Of a stretch of DNA of 64,000 bases, positions 50,001 through 62,910 are shown piece by piece; the stretch's first letter is position 1; each line of letters starts with the position of its first letter. The position numbers were made by a program, and so were the translations under genes. The notes under the pieces were generated by a model that was not told the DNA's origin, searched no databases, and saw only the letters and a program-made list of their open reading frames with translations. This DNA comes from Sipunculus nudus (taxonomy: Eukaryota > Annelida > Sipuncula > Golfingiida > Sipunculidae), in the NCBI GenBank assembly GCA_026874595.1, contig CM049321.1:49955297-50019296 (forward strand), read 5' to 3'.

Positions 50001-50820
50001 TGATGAGACTAGGAAAAATTGAGCAAGCTCTATCGCCATGTGGTGCAAAACATTAATTCGAATCTGTATTTGTAAAGAAAAATATTTAAGATTTCGAAAA
50101 GTCAGCATTTAAAAAATGGAGGCGGTTTCCTCCACAAAAAAAATTATAAAAAAAAGGTTATTTGTTCAAACTTTTGCAAATAAAACCCGACAACGGAAGA
50201 CTTACTAATAAATGTTACTTCAAGGTTAAGGTTGGTTTTATCTTGATTTTGCCTTCTACTATACACCCTAGATCTCTCCTAAAAAGGAAACAAATGAGGT
50301 AAGAAAGGGGAAGGTTGATGGGCAGGAAATATAAATACAACTTTGAATGTCATTCACTGTCTCTAAATGCGCCGTCGATGGAGGTCATAGAAATGAAACC
50401 CGTCCGTCCATTTGTCCGCCTGTCAGTCCATTAGTCCGATACACTTTTAAGCAAATAAACATGTAGCCAACAAACCAACACTATTGATGCATCTAATACA
50501 GGGTTAGATAATGATCCGATATTAATGTCTATGGATATATGTAAATAGTTATGTTTTCAGTTTTAAGGGTTACTGTTTGCCCGATGAAGCATAAGACAAA
50601 TAACTCGATTACTATCTGCACAAAATATTACGGAATAATATTGCCTTACGGAAATACAATCTAACAAAAAATAGAATTTTTTTTTCTTCAAGATTGTATT
50701 TATTAGAATAGATTACTTGATTTGATTTATCAGATTGGATATGGACAACCTTCTGTTTTAATGTTATCTGTAACGAATAATCAACTGCTATTTACGACCC
50801 AACGAATTTAATATGAAATA

Positions 50821-50864
<44 letters not shown>

Positions 50865-52615
50865 TAATAAAGAAGATAGATACTTGTTGCAACATAACTC
50901 AATGTGCTCCCTATAACAAAATATTTTCTCATACTTTATTTGTGTATTTGCGATCTCCACAGGCAAAACCGCTATGGAGAAATGGTGCCAGCCCCCTGCT
51001 TTAGCTGCCAAAAACATTTTTATCTACCACTCTGAGATGCTGAAGCAGTCAACAGTACATTGTGCGAACGTATAAAGCTAAAGAAACTAAGTACAATGTT
51101 CCTCAACATTCTTGGACTCGATTGCTTCCTAAATCGCCTACAGTGTCACTGTCTATGTTAACTTACATATTTCTTTTTCTGGATATGTGAAATGGTTAGA
51201 AGATGTTTTGTTCTCAAACCTCAGGCGACTTCCTCAGCAGGGAAGGAAAAAGCAGATGTTATGGATGACATTCAAACGTAAAACAATTGCTATCAGTGAG
51301 CTTCAGTCTGTTTGGGCTGTTTGCTCCCATAGATTATTAGTTTTATGCTCTCTGATGGGACCGGAAAAAAATAGCATAGGATTTGTTACCGCGGGCATGC
51401 GAGTCGGACTCTCATAACTCCATGATCAGGCCCAACGGGGGGCTAGTAAGGTATCTTACTTGATCGTACTTGGGCTTGATATGTCAATACAAATATGACA
51501 CACGTAGTGTTGTTACTCCTACAACGACAGTCTGTGAGCAAGTCTACGCTTTCAGCAAAGCTGCAATCAGCATTCCTTAACCATGCGCATCACATCCTGA
51601 GACGTATCGATTAACTAGGCATGTTCGACCTATAATCCTTTGGCCGAAGCATAATTTACATGCACAAGAAGTATTGAGATGCAAAAGAAGTTGAACCCCC
51701 CCCCCCCCTACGTATTGTTTAGATATGGCCTACGAAAGCAGGCAAGACAATTAATTCAAACCATCTGCAGAAAATTATGTTATTGCGTTATTTATCTCGA
51801 GTATAAGAGAATGCTCATAATGTAATGAGCCAAACCTACAGGATGGTGGATACTTTTCTTATTGGCTAATTAAACAGACACCTAAAGGCTTTCCTTCTGG
51901 GAAATAGGATAAACTTCCTACCGAGAAATAGGATCAACTTAAAGGATTATTGGCTTTCCTTTCCTCCCTTTGTTCCTTGTAATGAGGCAGCAGTATTTTG
52001 CAGGAACTTTCTCCTGAAATGAATGGTATGCGGATATTTTTTGTGTATTATATTCTAATAAATAATCCCCATGTTCTGAGTGACCGAGGAAGTTAAGCAC
52101 CATAAGCCGTCATATCGCGTTGCATTTGTCTAATGTCATGGCAGAAAGTTGACTTTAAAATCTTTAACAGAGGTTGAATATTATTCAGTGATGCCATTCA
52201 GTGATGCCATATTTGCAAATTAAAATTTACGAAAACAATATCATAAAACAAAATAATATATACATTGGATGATTCAAGGCATAAATAACTTGATTAGAAA
52301 ATATAAAATATTCGTCCTTTAGATTTTGTGTAATCCATGAGTTAACATATGGTAAATTCCATATCATTCGGTAAAAAAATACAGTGATCGAAAATCGGTA
52401 AAAAAAAACCCACCATTATAACTGTAGAAATAAGAATATTATTCACTTAGGCGTTTTTTTCATATTTTATACAAATAACATATCAACATAATTTCAAACG
52501 CCATTTGCTATTTCCCTCTTAAAATATGTTTTTTTTTTCTGTGAAGGTTTTAGAAAAAAAAACTTTTTACATTCGAATATCATTTATATCATTTTAATAG
52601 ATGTTTATTTATATA
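50001..52615. other. No gene seen; (AAT)n and C13
   Basis: Contains a clean (AAT)n array at about 50819-50867 with a short interrupted continuation, a GTCC-rich stretch at 50400-50440, a C13 run at 51696-51708 and a 14-base duplication (ATTCAGTGATGCC) at 52182-52210. The 76-codon frame at 51187-51417 is unrecognised. Confidence 0.55.
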
Positions 52616-53672
52616 CAGTGAAACCCCTCTGGGGCGGACAGTCACGGGACCGGACGATTTGTCCAGAGGGGGTCGGACCAAATAGGTTCGGCTGCAGTCA
52701 CATGTCGGAAACCCAAGTTTAGGACTTAATCAACCAGGAAAGCCGGGCTTTCTTCCGCTAATATTTGAGCTTACATATATGCTACTCACATCTGGATAAA
52801 ATCGATTGCTAACGGTTATTGTGTTTTATTTCATTTTGGAATAAGGCTTTTAATATTAATGGGAACATTATCGTCATTTCCGTTGAGAAAATAATTTTTT
52901 AACATACGTATTCTTAATACTGGGTCCGTAAATTTTATTAATTACTCACTCTTTCCGTAAACATAAAAGAATTGATTACGGTATAAAATAATTTCAGACA
53001 TCTGTTCCAAGTTTAAATATACTTCGGGAGTTAAAGTTAATATGATAAAATAAATGCATGATATCATATACGCCTTTGATTGGTAGTTTGGACGTATTTA
53101 TGCGATTCAAATGTTACAGGAATTGGGATTTGTTGATATCGCTGAGCTCCCGACCCAGGCGAGAGGTTATATCCGTGTCTGTTTTCCTCCAGGTGTGTAA
53201 CAGATACGCCATTATCCTCGCTCCTAACCTGTGATAGATTAATGTGACCGAATTTAGAATAATATGTATCTTTAATGAAAGCTCGGCACAGTGGAAATTA
53301 CGTCATGTTGTAGGCACTGCTACTGATAAAAGGATACATAAATAAATGCTTCGGCTGAAAAATAAGATAAATTGAGTAATGTCATGGCAATATGCATCAA
53401 TCATAAGAACTATTAAGTGATGAAAGGCGTATCGGAAGCAGACCATAATTGCAATTTCAAAGTTTTTCTACTGACTTCGATCGGGGCGGCCGCTTGGGTT
53501 TCCGTAGCCGAGGTGATTTAAGCCATCTGAAGGACACAAATTTAGTTGTCCTGAATAGCGGGAAGTCCTCCCTAGAGGGGTTTTTAAATTAATAAAAACG
53601 CCCTGTCGGCCCTAAAGTGTCCGTAAGGCAGGTTGTGCGCCAGGGGGGTGTCCGCAACCCGGGGCTGCACTG
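52616..53672. mobile_element. Pogo/Tigger-like non-autonomous DNA transposon, 1057 bp
   Basis: Starts CAGTGAAACCCCTCTGGGGC and ends with the reverse complement of CAGTGCAGCCCCGGGTTGC, each end continuing into GGACA. TA flanks both sides (52614-52615 and 53673-53674), as expected for a Tc1/mariner-superfamily target duplication. CAGT-starting ends with repeated GGAC/GTCC subterminal motifs are typical of pogo/Tigger relatives. The interior has no transposase-like frame, so mobility would depend on another copy. Adjoining TA repeats make the target duplication less certain. Confidence 0.75.
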
Positions 53673-53714
53673 TATATATATATATGTGTGTGTATGCGTG
53701 TGTGTGTGTGTGTG
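53673..53714 (+). repeat. (TA)n(TG)n microsatellite at the transposon end
   Basis: Short TA run directly abutting the 3' terminus of the transposon, then TGTGTGTG with one interruption. Confidence 0.95.
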
Positions 53715-54208
53715 AGTCTTACATTTTACTCTCTGTAATGGCGATGGTTTACAATATAATGAGTACATGTGGCCATTAAAGTATTCTTATTAAGGTATAT
53801 TCAAAAGAAGCCAAGGTTACTCGGTATAATGAAGGAAAAAAACAAACCTATGACATATAAGAACTCCTATGATCTACACACAATATACTTAGTTTGCTAG
53901 TTGAATATGCCATAATGTACGAACTTAATGCTCTGTCATGCCACCGCTCGTGTATGCTGACGAACTGGTTGCTTGGATTTTTGTTTAAATTCTATAAATT
54001 CTACCTGATTCAATAAACCTAGTCTACCAGCATTATTTCGAAAATAATTTATTTGTTTTGCATGGGAAGATCTCCGTTTGAAACGCAAAATTGGATTCGG
54101 TATCGAACCAAGACCTGGCCCAAGAAATCCTAGACGGAGAACTCGATATAAAAGGATACACCCCTATCTTATACCAGAGCCGATATCAACCGTACCCTCT
54201 AGAAACAC

Positions 54209-54258
<50 letters not shown>

Positions 54259-55449
54259 CAGCTACTCTAGGTAGAAGTTTTTATGCGATTCTTCTATGAA
54301 AAGAACATCATTTTTTATTAGTTTCCATTGATATCACGTAAATCAGATATGAAACAATACTATCAGACCAAATAAGCAGCTAGGATATGGTTTTATATAA
54401 AGGTATTCTCAAAGCATTCATATAACTTTAATTTAGGTGATTTCTTACAAGGATTACTAGGTGTCCGATGAAGCATCAGTCAAACTTCAGCAAATATTTT
54501 GGTAACTATTTATACCTAATAATACAGTATAATGGTTCACTGGGGAAGTATAATTGAGCGAGGAAAGAGGAAAGTTTATTTCAGGCTTGTATTTCTAAAC
54601 AAAAGACTATTTGGTTTATTTTGCAAATCTTAGTTTGGAGAATATTTTTATGTGCTGTGTCCTATTTTGCCTGATCAGATTATATTGATATTCATCATCC
54701 AACTGTTCCCCCTTTGTATAATCATTATAATGATTAAGTGGAAGGGTAGTTGAGAACAAATCGTTTTATGGCAATATCATTTATCGAACTGCCTGAGGAT
54801 ATTTATTTTCTAATGCTTAAAAAACATTTATGAATTTGCGAATAGAGCAGGCCAAGTTCTTGTAAAGAAGTTATGGTTGTCCCCTGCCTTAGAAAGCTAG
54901 AGCCGTAACCGACAACTGCCAGATACAGCTGTCAACAGTTCACTGAGCGGAAAGACTCAATTTGTTATTCTTTAACATTCCTGGTGTCACAAAAGAATAT
55001 GACTATTTTTTGTATATTCGGCCCAGCAGGAAGGTCCGATTTGGCCGACAGCCGCTTGGAGAGCGGTGAAGTACCTATGTGTAGCTGCAAGCAGACTGGC
55101 CGTCTGGTCTGTTTTCTTCGAAGCGCCTTATGGGGCTGTGGCGTCATAGCGTGAGGACACTCTGTTTTTGGGGGAGCCGTCTTCTGATGCTGTAGAGAGT
55201 TCCAGTAACAGGCGAGAGACTTTTGCCTGACGCTGAGTGGTGATGCTGTTGGCATTCGTTAGTGATAAGCTGTAAATGTCTGACCACGTAATATGAGATG
55301 CAGAGTGATGGTTGTCATCTGTAATAATTTGTCTAAATTTAAATGACACTTTCTCACGTGATCAAAACCACTTTATGCCCCTTTGTTTTTTTTATATGAA
55401 CCACACAAATTGTCCAACGAATGTCAAGAATAAAAGATGCTGTCAGTAG

Positions 55450-55502
<53 letters not shown>

Positions 55503-55534
55503 TCGCACATAAATATACGGGTATATATATATAA

Positions 55535-55574
<40 letters not shown>

Positions 55575-55984
55575 TCGTCGGAAAGAATAAATCATACCTT
55601 ATATTCTTCATTTATATAATCTAGATTATAAAAAAATTCAAGGGTATGTGGTTTGTGACCACACCAAAAAAAAATCTACATTATAACTTTTAAAACTATT
55701 CCGTTTCGTATTACTCATATTCAAAAGTTCTCCAAGGACTATATAGAGGCGCTAGTTTCGTGGCCAATCGGATTATAAGCTCTAGCGTAGTCCAAGTCTT
55801 CATCTGCAAATTATAGAATTCTTTATATCCATGTGCTATTTAAAACACTTTTTTTTAAAAGAGCCATTTTAAACCCACGATGACATCAGAATCTACTGTA
55901 AAAGATATCCATAGTTTATGAAGAGCATGGAGACTGAACATCATCTGAGGAACATTAAAAAAGAGTTAGCATGTTCGACCTCCT
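53715..55984. other. No gene seen; TA arrays and a 16-base palindrome
   Basis: (TA)n at 54216-54256, 55456-55499 and 55521-55570. AATCATTATAATGATT at 54720-54735 is a perfect palindrome. A slightly G+C-richer patch at 54960-55350 has two overlapping minus-strand frames (96 and 73 codons) without recognised motifs; they might be an exon, but nothing supports it. Confidence 0.5.
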
Positions 55985-56160
55985 CCCAAGGTAAGCTCGC
56001 TGAAGGGTTAAGGGAACATCACAAAGAGTGCATCCTTCAGGGGTTCCTCATTGATATACACGTGGACCTACAGGTGCATGATACAGAACCTGGTTGACGC
56101 CAGTATATTCATGTGTTTGCGCCCTGTCACGAAGAGGAAACCAACACTGAATTCTGCATA
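55985..56160 (+). repeat. Fragment related to the second SINE family
   Basis: Shares GGTTCCTC, then TGGACCTACAGGTG and a following block with 49920-49990. Only this tail part is recognisable. Confidence 0.35.
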
Positions 56161-56883
56161 TGGACAAACCATTTACTTAAGGCAGCATTAAAAAAAATAC
56201 ACCACAAATTAAAGAAAAATAAAACTAATATTAAACATGAAGGTCATAGCTGTGATATTACGGGTTGGCTTCAATTTTATTGCTAAACATGGTTTGTAAT
56301 ATATATCCTCTCAGGCTTTATATGTTTCAGATAATATTGATAGCGTTAATCAGATATATTGTAACACGTTCACTAGTTATATTATAGTTAGCAAATTCCT
56401 GCCCTCCGATGCATGGTGAATTGTTGAAATTAAAATCTCACAATTTCCTTGATAGATAAGTTTGAAGCTTGAAATGGATTGATTCGGAATTATTTTAAAG
56501 CTTCAACCTTAAAATTTCCTTGATTTTTCGTTAGTAAATAGATATCGAAATATTCATTGGGGATAAAATCATCAATACAATTGTGATGCTTCCAACTAAA
56601 AGCCTTATAAAATTACGGGGAAATCTTGTACATAAATTCTACAATGAACGGTAATGGAAAATGTGTTTACTCAATAAAAAAAAAAGAATTTGTTCATGAA
56701 ATAATCGGGTATTCCCTGCAGATAGAAAAATGTTCTTAAATGGCCAGTTAAACAGACCACCGGCCAGTGTTCCAGCTGATAGTGACTTTTTATCAGGTAC
56801 CGAAAGCAAAACCTATCGAAGTCATTAAATTTGTTTTATATTAGAGATAATGTCCTCCTTTTCGGATATTTTTCCCTCTTAAC

Positions 56884-56944
56884 ACACACACACACAACTG
56901 ATTTGTGTTTTTATAAATTGTGTATATATATATATATATATATT
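56884..56944 (+). repeat. (AC)n and (TA)n microsatellites
   Basis: A short ACACACAC run at 56884-56896 and a TA run at about 56924-56943, with unique sequence between them. Confidence 0.9.
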
Positions 56945-57289
56945 TAACTGGGCTGAATGGTTGTGTTTTATGGTGTTTTTTTTTTACTCTGAGTCGGTTT
57001 ATTCAAGGTTTAATTTTTGTTTTTTTTTAGAACCACATGTTGAAAAGAGGATAATATTTTAAGAATTTGATATTTCAAATACACCACACACAACCTTTCT
57101 AGACATTACACATAAAGCTTAACCAAGTGATCACCTTTAAATTGTTCTTAGAAATTCTAAGATGTCAAGAGGAGTCTTTTCGTATGCAAGTAGCAAGTGT
57201 TACCTTAACTTTTCCAAGAGGGCTTGTGTCTTATGTCTCTTTGTGCCTTCAAAATTTAAGTACTGATCAGATAATTTAGGTATCTCGGC

Positions 57290-57500
57290 CAAGGCGAAAA
57301 GATTTTTCACGGTGCAGTAAGCTGAGTAAGCTCTGTGCAGGCTTAACGGGAATGACGTGCCCCATGGTCGTATCACACTCACAAACGATTGTATCTTGCA
57401 GTGGTTCCTCGGTGTTATGACCCATCAATGATTAACATTACACACAGGGCCCGCAGTAAGACTACTTACTGGGCCTGGTAAACGCCAGGATATACAATGA
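57290..57500 (+). repeat. Fragment of the second SINE family
   Basis: Aligned with 49825-49985: TTTTCACGGTGC, CTCTGTGCAGGCTT, CACTCACAAACGA, TGGTTCCTCGGTGTTATGACCCA and ATTACACACAGGGCC. The tRNA-like head is not preserved here. Confidence 0.5.
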
Positions 57501-58639
57501 GAGGAAGCCTGTCCTGCTGCCCTGCCACGTAGTTAAAAAATAACAAGGGATTCTGCATTAGAACATTCTTGGCAAAACTAGCATTGAACAATGGGGACAT
57601 TTTACTCCGAAAAAAATTAAATACAATATTAATATTGATCTGATAAAGCAATAAAGCTTCTGCTTCGTCTACAAACAGTTCTGGAAATGTTAGTTATGAT
57701 AGATGGAGTGTGATATCATAGACTTTAACATATCTTGTCATTTGTATTTTAACGGTGATTCGTGTACCACATCTGTTTTCCAAAAATGCTTTACATATCA
57801 CATTTGATTTAGAAAATCCACAGATCACCGTCGAACATCGTAAACGTAAAGACAATATACGTCTTCTTCTGTCTTAAGGTATGGTTTGTTGTTATACGTA
57901 TATAACTAGCAAGAAGATTGATAAAATATAATGAGCCTACGCAATTATCTAAATCAAAGTTTAAGATGTCCTACACAAGAAATATGAGTCATATTTCTTC
58001 AGCTTCATCGCTTCTTCGGGGCTGAGCTAATGTGTAAGTTATAAGTGGTCTGCATCAAAAAGGCTGAAAGCCACAAAAAGTATAATAAAATACTTTTTGT
58101 CACGCAAGATAAGAATGCTCTTACTATAACTTAAAAATTCTAGAGTGGCCGTGGGGATGTCGTACCATGGTCAGCATAGGCCATACGCTGACCGATTCGC
58201 TATTCTGAACGCATAAGGACTTTCATTTTGTGTTTATGGTGCAGCTAAAAATATTATTTAACAGTTTCTCCTGTCCCTATTAATCCATGATCATACATGG
58301 CCCCTTGATGTGTACATTATGAAAAATATATTGCATATGTTCCCTGATCAAATATTGTCATAATGTTAAAATATATATAAAGAACACATCAACAACTTAA
58401 TGATAATTTATATGTTACAATTTACGATAATTGTCTATGTAATAATTGCACAACATTGGTGGCACAGTCTTTCAGACGAAATTACATTTATCTTTTCAAA
58501 ACGTGACTCGTGGGGCTTGGTGACCTTGTTAAGGAAGACGTATTGTAGACGTCACTGGGTGCACAATTGATAAGATTCGACACCTGTGATTATGATATTA
58601 GTATTGATTGGACATAAATTTACTACTGGCTAAAAATTT
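57501..58639. other. No gene seen
   Basis: A+T-rich, with short unrecognised frames only. Confidence 0.5.
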
Positions 58640-58950
58640 GGTCCTAAGGACCTCAAAACAATCGATTCTTCTCCTTGTGGTATTTATACCTTATTTGTAT
58701 GATGGACGGTCTTCGATGACAATACAAACACGGTCAACAACGTTATGAGTTTATAGCTCCTTCGATATTGAACGGATGCCTTGTGACCTCAAAATCAATG
58801 AAATTTATCCCTATATGCCAATATGTGAGTCGAATGTGAAAGAGATTTTGAAATAAAAAAAAAATGCCTTTAAATGGATCCACAATCCAAAGCCGGAATA
58901 ACGAACAGACGGAAAGTCGAACGGACGCACATACGGTGGCGTCACTGCTT
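58640..58950 (+). repeat. Dispersed repeat with CGGACG tail
   Basis: The order GGTCCTAAGGACCTC, TTGTGACCTCAAAATCAATG, TCCCTATATGCCAATATG, GAATGTGAAAG and a tail rich in GAACAGACGGAAAGTCGAACG resembles a degenerate repeat I recall as common in mollusc and other marine-invertebrate genomes. The identification is from memory and the class is uncertain. Confidence 0.4.
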
Positions 58951-61509
58951 TCCCGTTAATTCATCCGCACACATCCAATTTCTACATGTTACCTTCTCAA
59001 GACACAGGTGAAAAGTATAAAATCAAAAGGATAAAGTTGGTACCGCCAGGCGTTGGCAACTGAGAAATTGTATGAGTGATAAGCATAATAGTTTCCATGA
59101 CAACATCATAAACTGATAGTATTGCCATTCGAATGTCTCAACAATAAAGGAAAAACCGTACAAACAAACTTATAGGTGACGCAACTCTTCTTCATCTTCG
59201 GATAAAAAGCCATCCAAGATTTTTTTTTATAATTTTTTATAATTTATAATTGTCACATTATAATTTTAATTCTAACTCAATAGATATTGAACGCTGAATC
59301 CCATGGCTCCGTCGATTGAAAATAAAACCCGTGAACCCTATCTTTAAATGGTTCTAGGTTTATGTTCAACCTCTCCGAACACATTTTACCTCATGTATGT
59401 AAAAACATAATGATAAACTTTTAGGAGATAAAAAGTATATAAAAGTTGTTGTGTACAGTACGTCTCCTTATTTCTTAGTATGGTCTGTTATCAAACATTA
59501 TGGGTACCATCCTTCACCTTTTTCAGTTGAAAATGCATAGTAAAAGTCTACCCTTTTCTGTGCTTAATCTTTTCAGTTTTTTAAGTGTTAATTATAATCT
59601 TAGATAATTGTCCCTGAGATGGGTATCTTATTATATGAATTACCTATATTACTTAGTCGCAGGTTTTAATTTCACAGGTCGTTCAAGCTACTGAGTACTT
59701 TTCATCACTGTATAGCCTGTTGGATTTTTAAAATGAAAAGTTAAAAAATTCTATAGCCCTGTCATGGGTTATTTTCTAAAATAAAGATGACATCTTCCCT
59801 ATGAAAGGAATCGGGGCCGATAACCTCTTATGTCCAAAGCCACTTTGGTTATATTTTTGTAGGGGAAAAAACGGAAGAAATAAAACTAAATTAAAGACCA
59901 GAAGAGCAAAGTAGGGCGAGAGTGACGGCGTATGTAATATCAGATTGTAAGCAAATCGTTTGTCTAAATTAGAGGTACGTCATTAGAGCTAGAAGAAAAA
60001 CAAATTGAAAGGCCGCATCTACAACATTTATCAGTTCACTTAACCATTGGGTAAACTGTTCTTCTTGGGATATCCAGTTTGCCACGAGTAGCAGAGACCA
60101 GAGACGTGTTAGCCACACAAATCGACCGGCTTGGACAAGAACACGGCGGATTTTAGCGGTAACCCTGGTTCATGGAGTAAGAGTTTCGAATGTTGGCTGG
60201 CTTAAACTGATCTGAAACCTTTTCATTTGACGATGTTATAAAGTACCCGTTTTATTTAAGTCACTTAAATATATAAGGTGTGAATAAATGCATTTATTTT
60301 TTATTTAATTAGTGTGTGATTGAATATCGAGTATAGTTTATCCTGGTGGTGTCTGGCACTTTCATACTTATACAATCACAAAATTCCTTTCAGCGGAAAA
60401 AATGACAAAACGTCAATATTTGTTTCTTACATTTTAAATGTAAAATATTTATGTTTGTATTATTTTTATCTCAAGTCAAAACTGAGGTGCTCAAAATCGG
60501 CTTACTTCGGCTTAATGAAATATCTGCGGCAGTTCCTGATACACTGAGCTTGGATTGATTTTAACTCGGCCGGCGCCTGTGCAAAACGCTCTGAATCTGT
60601 AATATTGTGGATGGGGCAAGGCCAAACCTGTAGTTTGCTTTGTGTTTTCTGAGTCAGTCAGGATAACAACGATTGTGTATCTAGAGATAACCAAGAAGAC
60701 AATAAAACGGTTCTCACTTTGAACCAAAGCACGTATAAAGAATTAGATACTCTATTACAAGCACATTATTCCCACGGGATAAAGGGGCCCAGAAATAAGC
60801 TCTCTGCAGAAAGTTGTCCACAAAAGGCCATTAGAGGTATGAAATGCCACCTAAGGAATCAGTACGGTAGTTTACTTTCCGTTAATTAAACAGAGCTCCG
60901 ATGCGCTCCTTCGGAGAAAGAAACGTACAACTAAGAGCATTATTTCCGAATGAGCTTTCCTATGAGTTCTGCCAGTGGTAGGGACTATACGCGCAATTTT
61001 TTTTCCGGGTTACTGCCATTCATTTAATCAAGAGATTTCCTAAGATTCTCAAGATCTGGTACCCACGTTCTTAGAATATGAACCAAATTTAACAATGTTT
61101 GTAATTCCTTTCCATATTACGTCTGGCAAATAAAATTACTAGGATGACGAGTATATAGTAAGATGGATTAATTCGGATACCACACGTTTCCTCTCATAGA
61201 AATATTGGTTCCTATACAAAAATCGATATTGTGTCATTTTATGAATTTTGCTTGTAACGAAATGATAGTAAGTCACCATGATAGGATATACACTATTGAC
61301 TGGTATATGAGGTAATCCTCCAAAACAGGTAGCCAGACATTTCACCTATCCGGTAGGTAGCCTGAACCCCCAGAAAAGAACAGAGTTAGAGTTCGAGCAT
61401 CACAAATGCTTACCCCCGCTTACTGATATTTTGATGGTATATTCGTCACATTTTGCCTTCACGACGCATCGAACAGGGTCCCTCCTGCTGTGACAGCTAT
61501 CGCGCTTTT
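58951..61509. other. No gene seen
   Basis: A+T-rich. Frames at 60320-60547, 60512-60727 (minus) and 61139-61345 (minus) are under 80 codons and unrecognised. Confidence 0.5.
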
Positions 61510-61513
61510 CAAT

Positions 61514-61531
61514 GTGCATATATGTATATAT

Positions 61532-61588
<57 letters not shown>

Positions 61589-61603
61589 CATATATGTATA
61601 TAT

Positions 61604-61668
<65 letters not shown>
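61514..61668 (+). repeat. Compound TA/TG microsatellite with internal duplication
   Basis: The block GCATATATGTATATATACAA occurs twice (about 61516 and 61588), each followed by a long TA array, with a (TG)n run between. All open frames through it are artefacts. Confidence 0.95.
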
Positions 61669-61669
<1 letters not shown>

Positions 61670-61673
61670 ATCA

Positions 61674-62055
61674 ATGAATAGCCATGCTGGTTTATTGTTT
61701 ATAGGTGGAAATGGTATACACAGAACGTCGGTTCACTGACGGTGGGAATCGAACCCACGATCTTCCGATTTCCGGTCGGTGGCCTTACCACTTGGATACG
61801 CCAGATTCCCTTCCCCTCTGTGTATTTGCACACTTTTATAGGAACAAGCGAAGTGACGCCACGGTAGTGACGCCATAGCCTCACCCACTACATGTGTCGG
61901 CACGGCGAATTTGCCTGCAGCAGGGAGAACTAATGGCCTAATATTGTGTGCAGCATATATTATATATGGAAGAATGAATAGCCATTCTGGTTCATTGTTT
62001 ATATATGGAAATGGTATACACAGAAAATCGGTTCACTGTCGGTGGGAATCACCCA
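61674..62055 (-). mobile_element. Composite SINE-like element with terminal direct repeats, inverted copy
   Basis: Minus-strand repeats at 61674-61755 and 61975-62052 share CAGTGAACCGA, TTCTGTGTATACCATTTCC, TATAAACAAT-AACCAG and ATGGCTATTCATT. The spacer between them matches that of 16398-16800 (CCCTGCTGCA, ACACATGTAGTG, CCTATAAAAGTGTGCAAATA). The B-box GGTTCGATTCC is intact in the 61745-61755 repeat (minus strand) and deleted in the other. Within this copy both repeats read GTGTATACCATTTCC, where both repeats of the 16.4-kb copy read CATGTTCCATTTCTTCG, so repeats resemble their own partner most. Confidence 0.7.
61736..61804 (-). other. tRNA-like head of the inverted composite element
   Basis: Sixty-nine bases on the minus strand. 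CTGGCG pairs with CGTCAG, CCGA/TCGG encloses a 7-base loop CCGGAAA, and GTGGG/CCCAC encloses TTCGATT. The A-box region reads TATCCAAGTGGTAAGG. The fold is more tRNA-like than that of the 16.7-kb copy, but its short variable arm and repeat context argue against a working gene. TATAAAAG lies 36 bases upstream of the first base. Confidence 0.7.
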
Positions 62056-62399
62056 TATATATTTATAAATATTTTTAAGAGCTGGCGTTGAGGTCATTCT
62101 TTCAGCATTGGTCTTCACACGCAGATGATCTGATGTCGAACACGTAGTGAGATCAGAATAACCACATTAAATTTTTAGTGTTATTTACATGGTTCCTGCT
62201 TGATCAATGAAATGTGATTTATCACAGTTTAACTTTACCAGCCTGAATGTTTGCGTTAGGTGTTAATTATGTTTGCCAAACTCCTTTTTGAACAGTAAAT
62301 GTTTATCATACACATCCGTATATGCTTATCATAGACATCCGTACTCAACAAACAATGTAACGGACCATGGAGTCCAATATCTGCTGATGCGTATAATTT
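62056..62399. other. No gene seen
   Basis: A+T-rich spacer. A short direct repeat (CATA-ACATCCGTA-T) occurs at about 62307-62345. Confidence 0.5.
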
Positions 62400-62832
62400 G
62401 GCTAACAGGTTGGGCGGCATTATAAACAAGCCTAAATGTATGGCTGGGCAGATGAACGTGCCCGGCTAATTAATCACGGGCTATAATCTAAGTCCAATCT
62501 ATGCGTGTCACTTGCTCAACGGGCCGCGGTCGCCACGGGCCAGTGGTCGTGATACGGTTAATTAATTATGGGATATTACCTAAGTCCAAGCTGGGCGATG
62601 AGCGTGTCATCTGCTCAACGGGCCGCGGTCGCCACGGGTTAGTGGTCGTGATACGGGGGCTAATCTGAAGGTCGGGACCAAAAAATGTGGTCGTTGGTCG
62701 TGATAGCGGGGTGGTCGTGTTACCGAAGTTTTTTTTATACGATAATTTATATTAGACAATTCTGGGACGAAGAAAAGTGGTCGTGTTAGGGGGGTGGTCG
62801 TGTTAAAGGGGTGGTCGGCATGCGGGAGTTCA

Positions 62833-62835
<3 letters not shown>
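62400..62835 (+). mobile_element. 3' part of another pogo/Tigger-like element
   Basis: Ends CACTG at 62831-62835 followed by TA. The last 200 bases are dense in GTGGTCGTG units, a subterminal pattern typical of this transposon type. A unit with GCTCAACGGGCCGCGGTCGC is duplicated with a 99-base period (62514 and 62613). The 5' end with CAGTG was not found, so the copy is truncated or its start has decayed. No transposase frame is visible. Confidence 0.55.

Positions 62836-62908
<73 letters not shown>
62836..62908. repeat. (TA)n microsatellite
   Basis: About 73 bases of uninterrupted TA starting at the transposon terminus. Confidence 0.97.
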
Positions 62909-62910
<2 letters not shown>

